From assembly GCA_014695175.1 (NCBI GenBank), contig JACJNV010000381.1, forward strand, positions 1-58,472: a stretch of DNA of 58,472 bases, read 5' to 3'. Positions 52,157 through 58,472 of this stretch are shown piece by piece. The notes below the pieces were generated by a model. It had not been told where the DNA came from. It searched no databases and saw only the letters and a program-made list of their open reading frames with translations. Position numbers and translations under genes: made by a program. Source of the stretch: Microcoleus sp. FACHB-DQ6 (GTDB lineage: Bacteria > Cyanobacteriota > Cyanobacteriia > Cyanobacteriales > Microcoleaceae). Numbering within the stretch: position 1 is the stretch's first letter; each line of letters begins with the position of its first letter.

Positions 52157-52942
52157 TTAAGTGTGAATAGTAGGAGCGATCGCACAAATCTGCAAGCCTA
52201 CAGAAGTTTCTAAAATGATAGCTTCTACGCCAAAAATTTTAGCTAAATTATCAGGAGTTAAAACTTGTGCGGGAGTTCCTACACAAAAAAGTTCCCCTTT
52301 ATTTAACATAGCAATCCGCGAACTGTACCGAGCAGCTAAATTAATTTCATGCAGCACCGTAATAATCGTCAATTTTTGTTTTACATTTAGTTGGTTAAGC
52401 AACTCTAACAATTGCAACTGATAGCAAATATCTAAATAAGTAGTAGGTTCATCTAATAGCAAAACTTGCGGATTTTGAGCCAAAGCTAAGGCGAGGAAAG
52501 CGCGCTGGCGTTCGCCTCCTGAGAGTTGTTCGACGGGGCGATCGCGAAATTCCTCAATCCCAGTTTGACTGATAGCAACCTCCACCTTTTCCGCATCTTT
52601 CTTGCTCAATTCCCACTGCCACCAACCCTGATGAGGAGAACGCCCCAAACTAACTAATTGCCTTACCGTCAAACCTTCCGGTACTGTTTGCTGCTGCGGC
52701 AAAATCGCTAATTTTTGAGCGACAACAGCAGCAGGTTGAGTATGAATTGCTTTGCCATCAAGCAACACACTTCCTTGCTGCGGAGTTAGGATGCGGCTAA
52801 CTAACTTCAAAAAAGTAGACTTACCAGAACCGTTGGCACCGATGAGACTCAACCACTCACCAGGTTGTAAAGATAAAGTGATGTTGTGGGCGATCGCAAC
52901 TTCGCCGTAACCCCCAGTTAAATTTTGAATTTCTAAAGACAT
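52157..52942 (-). CDS. ABC transporter ATPase, iron/cobalamin type
   Basis: From the ATG at 52942 (MSLEIQNLTGG) the product is 261 residues. GANGSGKST (Walker A), LSGGERQRAFLALALAQ (signature) and LLLDEPTTYLD (Walker B) define it as the FecE/BtuD-type ATPase. A longer frame from 52984 adds 14 residues made from a GGGGCAT-type repeat and is not the start. It follows the permease gene by 104 bp on the same strand and energises it. Confidence 0.9.
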   Translation of the reverse strand: MSLEIQNLTGGYGEVAIAHNITLSLQPGEWLSLIGANGSGKSTFLKLVSRILTPQQGSVLLDGKAIHTQPAAVVAQKLAILPQQQTVPEGLTVRQLVSLGRSPHQGWWQWELSKKDAEKVEVAISQTGIEEFRDRPVEQLSGGERQRAFLALALAQNPQVLLLDEPTTYLDICYQLQLLELLNQLNVKQKLTIITVLHEINLAARYSSRIAMLNKGELFCVGTPAQVLTPDNLAKIFGVEAIILETSVGLQICAIAPTIHT

Positions 52943-52964
52943 TATATTTTGGTAATGGGTAATT

Positions 52965-53045
52965 GGGCATGGGGCATGGGGCATGGGGCATGGGGCATTG
53001 GTTACTAATAACTAATGACTGATGACTAATAACTAATGACTAATG
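52965..53045. repeat. GGGGCAT and GACTAAT heptamer runs
   Basis: Four to five GGGGCAT units (about 52968-52996) are followed by ACTAATA/GACTAAT units to 53045. They lie between the permease and ATPase genes and extend the open frame of the ATPase upstream artificially. Confidence 0.7.
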
Positions 53046-53046
53046 G

Positions 53047-54060
53047 CTACTGACTAGAACGCCGATAAAGCAGCCAGACAAACAGTGGAGAACCCAACAA
53101 AGCCGTAACCGTACCCACAGGCAATTCTACCGCACCCAAACGAGCCAAAAAATCAGCAAAAGTCAACACCCAAGCACCGCCGATCGCACTCAGTGGCAAC
53201 ACAAACCGATAATCATTACCAACCAACAAACGCACCCCGTGAGGCACAACCAATCCCACAAAACCAATCAATCCGCCGATGCTGACAGCGCTCGCAGCTA
53301 GCAAAGTAGCAACACCCCCAATCAACAAGCGCGATCGTACCAGCGAAACCCCCAAACCAACAGCTAAATCGTCGCCCAAAGCCAGCAAATTTATCGATCG
53401 ACCCAAAAAACATCCTAACAGCAAAGCAGCCAAAATATAAGGTGCGGCTACCTGCAAATCCGACCAACCGCGACCGTTCAAACTGCCGATTAACCAATTC
53501 AAAGCAGCTTGCAAGCGGCTGTCTTCAGCTAACAGCAGCAGTGTAGTTTGTATTGCCCCAAAAAGAGAACTCACAGCCACACCAGCTAAAACCAAACGTT
53601 CCACAGAAATCCCGGTTTTATTTTTTCCCAAAAAGTAGACCAGCATCGAAGTTAAAATAGCACCTATCCAAGCCGCCAAAGGCACCCAAGTTTGAAATAT
53701 TCCCAAAGTCAGCATGGTAATCGCAACCAACCCTGCACCCGCCGAAATTCCTAATACAAAAGGATCGGCTAAACCGTTGCGGAGCAAACCTTGCAGCAAA
53801 GCCCCCGACATTCCTAAAGCGGCACCAACCGTCAGCGCTGCCGCCACTCTGGGCAAACGCAATTCCCAGAAAATAGTCTGATTGACAGCATCACCTCGGT
53901 GCATAAATGCTTGCCACAATTGATCCGCACTCATCGGCACCGCACCAAAAGAAAGCGAAAGGGCGATAGTTAATAGCAAACCCAATCCTAAGAAGACAAA
54001 TGTCTGAATAACTCGATATTTTAGCCAGATTTTTTTCAGAGTCACTACATTACACCACAA
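53047..54060 (-). CDS. ABC transporter permease, FecCD/BtuC family
   Basis: The 337-residue protein has about 9-10 membrane helices and the FecCD marks LRLPRVAAALTVGAALGMSG, LADPFVLGISAGA, SIGGLIGFVGLVVPHGVRLL and LPVGTVTALLGSPLFVW. It imports a metal chelate or corrinoid with the ATPase at 52157 and binding protein at 50829. The start ATG at 54060 may be early; GTG seven codons in (MWCNV then VTLKK) is possible. Nothing in the upstream region looks like a cobalamin riboswitch. Confidence 0.9.
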   Translation of the reverse strand: MWCNVVTLKKIWLKYRVIQTFVFLGLGLLLTIALSLSFGAVPMSADQLWQAFMHRGDAVNQTIFWELRLPRVAAALTVGAALGMSGALLQGLLRNGLADPFVLGISAGAGLVAITMLTLGIFQTWVPLAAWIGAILTSMLVYFLGKNKTGISVERLVLAGVAVSSLFGAIQTTLLLLAEDSRLQAALNWLIGSLNGRGWSDLQVAAPYILAALLLGCFLGRSINLLALGDDLAVGLGVSLVRSRLLIGGVATLLAASAVSIGGLIGFVGLVVPHGVRLLVGNDYRFVLPLSAIGGAWVLTFADFLARLGAVELPVGTVTALLGSPLFVWLLYRRSSQ

Positions 54061-54138
54061 TCTTCCTTAACAGCACTAAATCCCATATTTCCTGTGTTTT
54101 TAATGCTCGAACTCGTTAACTACAATAACAATAACCGA

Positions 54139-54165
54139 TTCCCCTGAAGAGGGCTTCAGTGGGAA
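54139..54165. other. Strong hairpin in the divergent promoter region
   Basis: TTCCCCTGAAG (54139-54149) and CTTCAGTGGGAA (54154-54165) pair over 11 bp with one bulge and a four-base AGGG loop. No T run follows in either direction. It lies between the permease (minus) and sufE (plus) genes and could be a regulatory site in the permease leader. Confidence 0.4.
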
Positions 54166-54241
54166 CAGACGAGCAGGCGATCGCACCCGCAGCCAAAATT
54201 AAATGTATAATATTAACGAAGTAAACCGCTACGAGTGAATC

Positions 54242-54688
54242 ATGTCCGCAAACACCGCGCTACCCGCAGCCCTAGCTAAAATCGTTCAGCGCTTTCAGCG
54301 ACATTCCGATCCGAAACAGCGCTACGAACAACTGCTGTGGTATGCCAAAAGACTCCCAGCATTTCCCGAAAGCGACAAACTGCCGGAAAACAAAGTTTCT
54401 GGCTGCGCCTCGCAAGTTTATGTTACTGCAAATTTGGCAGACGGAAAAGTTTTGTATCAAGGCGATTCAGACGCTCAGTTAGTCAAAGGATTAGTTGGCT
54501 TGCTGGTGGAAGGTTTGAGCGGATTAACGCCTGCTGAAATTGTCACCATTACCCCAGATTTTATTCAAGACACGGGATTGAATGTGAGTCTGACACCTTC
54601 CCGCGCTAACGGATTTTACAACATCTTTCAAATGATGAAAAATAAGGCAGTTGCTTGTGAATTGAGCAAGCAAGCCGAAGCAAATTAA
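54242..54688 (+). CDS. sufE: SufE cysteine desulfuration protein
   Basis: The 148-residue protein is SufE, which accepts sulfur from SufS and passes it to the Fe-S scaffold. VSGCASQVYV (about 53-62) holds the active Cys. LPAFPESDKLPENKV and ANGFYNIFQMMK are conserved. It is divergent from the iron-type permease and is followed 14 bp later by a hydrolase gene in the same direction. Confidence 0.93.
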   Translation: MSANTALPAALAKIVQRFQRHSDPKQRYEQLLWYAKRLPAFPESDKLPENKVSGCASQVYVTANLADGKVLYQGDSDAQLVKGLVGLLVEGLSGLTPAEIVTITPDFIQDTGLNVSLTPSRANGFYNIFQMMKNKAVACELSKQAEAN

Positions 54689-54702
54689 AAGCATAAACAG
54701 CC

Positions 54703-55608
54703 ATGACTCAAACTACAAATTTAACAAAATCAAATGCGGGCAACTATCCCGCCGCAGTTCAAGAATATCTCTGGAATTGGAGAGAAACGCAAATCCAAGT
54801 TATTTACGAAACCAGAGGACAGGGAAATCCTGTATTGCTGCTGCCGGCTTTCAGTACGGTTTCGACGCGAGAAGAAATGCGTCCTTTAGCAGAATTATTA
54901 GCTCCTAAATTTCAAGTTGTGAGCTTAGATTGGCCGGGTTTTGGCGAATCGGATCGCCCGCGAACCGACTATCAACCGCAATTATACCATCAATTTATCA
55001 AGGATTTTGTTGAGGCAATTTTTAATAGTCCGGTTGCTGTAGTTGCTGCTGGTCACGCTGCGGGTTATGTGATGCAATTAGCGCAATCACAGCCCAATGT
55101 TTGGTCAAAAATTGTGTTAGCTGCACCGACTTGGCGCGGGCCTTTGCCGACGATGAGCAAACAGCAAAGCGGGTGGCACGGAATCGTGAGAGAATTAGTA
55201 CGATCGCCGTTACTGGGACAATTCCTATACAAACTCAACACTACACCGTCATTCCTCAGTCTCATGTACCGCCGCCACGTCTATGTTGATGCTGCAAAAG
55301 TCACGCCCGATTTCATCCAAAATAAGTGGAAAATTACGCAAAAACCCGGTGCTCGCTACGGTCCCGCTGCCTTTGTGACGGGTGGTTTAGATACGGCCAA
55401 AGTGCGATCGGAATTTACCGAAAAATTTCAACAATTAGCAGTGCCGGTGATGGTTGTAATTGCTGAGAATGCGCCGCCCAAATCAAAGGTTGAAATGGAA
55501 GCATTAACGGAATTACCGGGTGTTGAGTCGCGAGTTGTTCCTGGTTCTTTGGGTATGCACGAAGAGAATGCAGAAGCTTTAGCAAATGCGCTTCAATCTT
55601 TTCTCTAA
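54703..55608 (+). CDS. Alpha/beta hydrolase with Ala at the nucleophile site
   Basis: The 301-residue protein has an alpha/beta-hydrolase fold: VLLLPAFSTVSTREEM, LDWPGFGESDRP, and a nucleophile-elbow segment AAGHAAGYV (about 115-123). Ser of GxSxG is replaced by Ala, so catalysis is doubtful. The His is likely in GSLGMHEENA. The fold fits lipase or haloalkane-type families; the substrate is unknown. It follows sufE by 14 bp and overlaps the next gene by 23 bp. Confidence 0.78.
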   Translation: MTQTTNLTKSNAGNYPAAVQEYLWNWRETQIQVIYETRGQGNPVLLLPAFSTVSTREEMRPLAELLAPKFQVVSLDWPGFGESDRPRTDYQPQLYHQFIKDFVEAIFNSPVAVVAAGHAAGYVMQLAQSQPNVWSKIVLAAPTWRGPLPTMSKQQSGWHGIVRELVRSPLLGQFLYKLNTTPSFLSLMYRRHVYVDAAKVTPDFIQNKWKITQKPGARYGPAAFVTGGLDTAKVRSEFTEKFQQLAVPVMVVIAENAPPKSKVEMEALTELPGVESRVVPGSLGMHEENAEALANALQSFL

Positions 55609-56650
55609 ATTATTTCAATCCAATTCTTCAGTCCGCGCAGGCGGACTTTGTTTGTGTAGCCCCGAATTATATTCGGCGGTTAACTGGGCGGTTTACATCA
55701 TAAGCATAACAGCGGTATTTTGGCTGGTTTTCTCTTCCTTTCCTTTGCCACTGTATGCTGTGGAAAATCCGCCGTTTGCTAATTCACAAGAGAGTACGAT
55801 CGAAAGTGCGATCGACTTTCACATTCATTCTTCTCCTGATGTGATTCCTCGCAGGTTGGATGATTTTGAAGTAGCGAAATTAGCTGCTAGGGCGAAGATG
55901 AAAGCTGTTGTATTGAAAAATCATTATGCCAGCACAGCAGCGCGGGCAGTTTTGGTTAATAAAATAGTACCAGAAATCGAAGTTTTCGGGGGAGTTGTTC
56001 TCAATCACTCCGTAGGTGGAATTAATCCCGACGCTGTAGATGCAATGCACCGCATCGGCGGCAAATACGGTAAAGTAGTGTGGCTGCCAACGGTTGATGC
56101 TGAGCATCACTTGCAGGTTTTTCACAAGTCGGGAATGGGGATTAAAGTTGCGGAAAATGGCAAGGTTTTACCGGAAACAGCAGCGGTGTTGAAGATTGTA
56201 GCCAAAGAGAATTTGGTATTGGAAACCGGTCATATTTCCTCAGAAGAGGTGATGGCAGTTGTCGGTGAAGCCAACCTGCTCAACATTAAAAACATCCTGA
56301 TTACCCACGCAATGGCGGATGTACCAGGCTTGTCTCTAGAAAATATGCAAGCAGCCGCCGCAGCCGGAGCTTTCTTAGAACTCGCATTTGTGAACGATTT
56401 GATGGGAGAAAATGCCGCTGATGAGGCACACAAAAACTGGCATCAAGTTTCTATTACTAAGATGGCAGCAGCGATTAAAGTAATCGGAGCCGAGCATTTT
56501 GTTATGAGTACCGATTTGGGAAGAAAACCCGATCCTTTGCCGGCGGAAGGTTACAAGTTATTTGTGGAAAAATTGATAAATGAAGGCATTTCTCCGCACG
56601 AAATTGATTTAATGACGAAACACAATCCAGCTCTATTGTTAGGCATTTAA
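55586..56650 (+). CDS. DUF6282 amidohydrolase-like exported protein
   Basis: The 354-residue protein has a metal-hydrolase barrel pattern: DFHIHSSPDVIPRR (HxH), VVLNHSVGGIN, LETGHISSEE, LITHAMADVPG and FVMSTDLGRKP. A hydrophobic helix at about 37-56 followed by LYAVENP is a signal or anchor. The first about 30 residues run through a dispersed repeat (SVRAGGLCLCSPEL), so the true start or origin of the N-terminus is uncertain. It overlaps the previous gene by 23 bp, suggesting coupling. Confidence 0.75.
   Translation: MRFNLFSKLFQSNSSVRAGGLCLCSPELYSAVNWAVYIISITAVFWLVFSSFPLPLYAVENPPFANSQESTIESAIDFHIHSSPDVIPRRLDDFEVAKLAARAKMKAVVLKNHYASTAARAVLVNKIVPEIEVFGGVVLNHSVGGINPDAVDAMHRIGGKYGKVVWLPTVDAEHHLQVFHKSGMGIKVAENGKVLPETAAVLKIVAKENLVLETGHISSEEVMAVVGEANLLNIKNILITHAMADVPGLSLENMQAAAAAGAFLELAFVNDLMGENAADEAHKNWHQVSITKMAAAIKVIGAEHFVMSTDLGRKPDPLPAEGYKLFVEKLINEGISPHEIDLMTKHNPALLLGI
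55627..55662. repeat. Dispersed repeat copy 3 inside a coding region
   Basis: CAGTCCGCGCAGGCGGACTT and TTGTTTGTGTAGCC are the inverted form of the repeat at 28302-28363 and 42823-42877. Here it is translated as the N-terminal part of the DUF6282 protein. Confidence 0.65.
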
Positions 56651-56663
56651 AATTGGTAATTGG

Positions 56664-56760
56664 GGATTGGGAATCGGGGATTGGGAATCGGGGATTGGGA
56701 ATTCTCTTCCCTCTTCCCTCTTCCCTCTTCCTTCTTCCCTCTTCCTTCTTCCTGACATCC
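56664..56760. repeat. GGGATTG and TTCCCTC heptamer runs
   Basis: GGGGATTGGGAATC is repeated about three times (56668-56705), followed by TTCCCTC/TTCCTTC heptamers (about 56706-56752). The region lies between two convergent gene ends. No gene is supported. Confidence 0.75.
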
Positions 56761-56807
56761 GTTACATCCGTTACAGAATCCGTTGCCGAACTTCCTTCTT
56801 CCTTCTT

Positions 56808-58472
56808 CTATTCTTGATTGCCTTTGCCGCGCAGGTATCCGTTATCTGCAATGCGCCAAGCACCCCCAGCATTGCCCGTTAAATCGCAATCTTCCACGGT
56901 AGCAATGCTATCTCTGTAAACGCCGATCGCCTCACCTTGATTACCATTAATCCGACACCGGCGCACGATCAATTTTCCTCCCAATCCGACACCTATTCCC
57001 AAACTGCCGTTGTCAAAAATACTGCAATCTTCCACCGTTGCTTTCCCATCATCCGATATAAAAATTCCGTTCCATACCCCATCATGAATTTGACAGCGGC
57101 GGAGGATAGAATTTGCATCAGGGCCGCAAATTCCCACCACAGAATAGTCCGCAGAAGTGATATCGCTGTCTTCTATGATTAACTCGCCTTTGCGAATATC
57201 TACAGCGTAATATTTCCCAGTCGCGTTCAGCGTTAAACCGCGCACTAAAGCACTGTCACTTACCATTTTAATGCAGTTTGAGCTGATACTTTCAACAACA
57301 ATGCGAGCGACCTCTCCGCTGCCGATAATTTCTACCGATTTGTCGAGAATTAGACTTTCACGATAAACGCCTGGATGCACGTCAATGCGCGTGCCCGGTG
57401 CTGCATTTTTCAGCGCTTCGCTAATAGTAGTATAATCGCCTTGACCCTGCTGAGAAACAACAAAGTTTTGACTCTTCAAAACTTTGGGCTCAGAAGTAGA
57501 TGCTTCAATTTGCCCTGATTCCGAGTCAAAATGCTCAGATTGTCGATCGCCCGCTTCGGAAAGTTGCGATGTTAACTGCAAGCGTTGTTGATAAACTGTC
57601 TCTAACTGGTGTTCTAACTCGGATACTTGAGATTGAAGTTGAGCTTGATTCTGGTTTGCTGTCTCGATTTGACTTTGGAACTCCGAGAGTTGAGAATAAA
57701 GGTGCGATCGTTCTCTGTTAGCAGTTTCTAGCTGAGATTCCAATTCAGAGCGAGTTTGGCGAACACTTTCTAACTGGTGTTCTAACTCGGAGATTTGAGA
57801 TTGAAGTTGAGTTTGATTTTGATTAGCTGTTTCGATTTGACTTTGGAATTCCGAGAGTTGAGAAGTGAGCTGATATTCCAATTCAGAGCGACTTTGACGC
57901 ACACTGTCTAACTGTTGTTCTAAGTCGGCTACTTGATATTGAAGTTGATTTTGATTCTGGTTGGCTGTCTCGGTTTGACTTTGCAATTCCGATATTTGAG
58001 AATAAAGGTGGGAGCGTTCTGTGTTAGCAGTTTTTAGCTGAGCTTCCAATTCAGAGCGACTTTGACGCACAGTTTCTAACTGGTGTTCTAACTCGGAGAT
58101 TTGAGATTGAAGTTGATTTTGATTCTGGTTGGCTGTCTCGGTTTGACTTTGCAATTGGGAGATTTGAGAAGTGAGTTGAGATTCCAATTCAGAGCGACTT
58201 TGACGCACACTTTCTAACTGGTGTTCTAACTCGGAGATTTGAGATTGAAGTTGATTTTGATTCTGGTGGGCTGTCTCGGCTTGATTTTGTAATTCCGATA
58301 TTTGAGAACTGAGTTGAGATTCCAATTCAGAGCGACTTTGACGCACACTTTCTAACTGTTGTTCTAACTCCGAGATTTGAGATTGAAGTTGATTTTGATT
58401 CTGGTTGGCTGTCTCGGCTTGATTTTGTAATTCCGAGATTTGAGAAGAAAGTTGCGAGCGTTCTGTGTTAGC
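56808..58472 (-). CDS. Coiled-coil protein with C-terminal beta-helix domain (5' end outside window)
   Basis: The reading frame is open to the right edge, giving 554 visible residues. The first part is a coiled coil of repeating QSQISELEHQLESVRQSRSE units, about 46 or 56 residues each in six copies. From about residue 335 a right-handed beta-helix follows, of the periplasmic copper-binding or pectate-lyase-like type (QGDYTTISEALKNAAPGTRI, VHPGVYRESLILDKS, IHDGVWNGIFISDDG). Function is unknown; a surface or scaffold role is inferred. The N-terminus is not visible. Confidence 0.82.
   Translation of the reverse strand, partial: ANTERSQLSSQISELQNQAETANQNQNQLQSQISELEQQLESVRQSRSELESQLSSQISELQNQAETAHQNQNQLQSQISELEHQLESVRQSRSELESQLTSQISQLQSQTETANQNQNQLQSQISELEHQLETVRQSRSELEAQLKTANTERSHLYSQISELQSQTETANQNQNQLQYQVADLEQQLDSVRQSRSELEYQLTSQLSEFQSQIETANQNQTQLQSQISELEHQLESVRQTRSELESQLETANRERSHLYSQLSEFQSQIETANQNQAQLQSQVSELEHQLETVYQQRLQLTSQLSEAGDRQSEHFDSESGQIEASTSEPKVLKSQNFVVSQQGQGDYTTISEALKNAAPGTRIDVHPGVYRESLILDKSVEIIGSGEVARIVVESISSNCIKMVSDSALVRGLTLNATGKYYAVDIRKGELIIEDSDITSADYSVVGICGPDANSILRRCQIHDGVWNGIFISDDGKATVEDCSIFDNGSLGIGVGLGGKLIVRRCRINGNQGEAIGVYRDSIATVEDCDLTGNAGGAWRIADNGYLRGKGNQE

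Noticed and set aside
54061-54241. Cobalamin riboswitch upstream of the permease
   Set aside because: No B12-box-like sequence was seen on the minus strand; only a simple hairpin is present.

Overview
The window reads as chromosomal DNA of a non-model filamentous cyanobacterium of the Oscillatoria/Microcoleus type. The evidence is frequent GCGATCGC (HIP1-like) octamers, many heptanucleotide tandem repeats between genes, and cyanobacterium-typical proteins: the PSRP-3/Ycf65 ribosomal protein, a COP23-domain protein, DUF2839, a CcmS-like protein, and repeat-derived peptides inside coding regions. The genus is an inference; no rRNA or marker comparison was possible. Most of the window is ordinary housekeeping and accessory DNA with genes on both strands and short operons, threaded with small dispersed repeats.

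Region by region. 1-6 kb: the 5' end of the Obg GTPase gene, a TerB/Mo-nitrogenase-C-terminus protein, a methyltransferase, PSRP-3, a HAD hydrolase and a lumenal or periplasmic TPR protein. 6-17 kb: cobK (precorrin-6A reductase), a possible structured RNA with terminator, a flavin monooxygenase, a CapA-type lipoprotein divergent from a second metallophosphoesterase, a Uma2 protein, an SH3b protein, a cell-wall amidase, an RCK-channel protein with an unusual pore and a COP23 protein. 17-24 kb: a large BchH/CobN chelatase-like gene divergent from a CbiG-CobJ fusion, then msrA. 24-28.4 kb: two paralogous minimal nucleotidyltransferases, then an AT-rich abortive-infection-type AIPR gene broken by a frameshift, an overlapping HicB-like gene, and tRNA-Val(CAC). 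28.5-38 kb: DUF2839, a degenerate DinG-like protein, three tandem pentapeptide-repeat paralogues with a shared C-terminal domain, tyrA, and a KimA-like permease.

38-47.3 kb: repeat-rich DNA, an RtcB ligase behind a palindromic promoter, a roughly 400-bp block dense in RNA-like hairpins that ends like an IS200/IS605 right end but has no transposon protein, an ABC exporter, a CcmS-like gene, a mini-HEAT protein, and a 1330-residue NACHT ATPase with 21 nearly identical 31-residue HEAT repeats. 47.5-58.5 kb: a spermidine-synthase-like protein, a response regulator and nucleotidyl cyclase pair, a small secreted protein, an iron/cobalamin-type ABC importer (permease, ATPase, binding protein), a SufE, alpha/beta hydrolase and DUF6282 operon, and the 3' part of a coiled-coil plus beta-helix protein running off the right edge.

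Functional links. Corrinoid/tetrapyrrole genes recur (cobK, bchH-like, cbiG-cobJ). Candidate defence or conflict functions are the AIPR-HicB unit next to a tRNA and the NACHT-HEAT protein. Iron uptake and Fe-S assembly (SufE) lie divergently. The most unusual signals are the protein-less structured RNA block at 40.0-40.4 kb, the NACHT-HEAT repeat array, the frameshifted AIPR gene, the pentapeptide trio, and dispersed repeats that have become in-frame peptide insertions in several genes.
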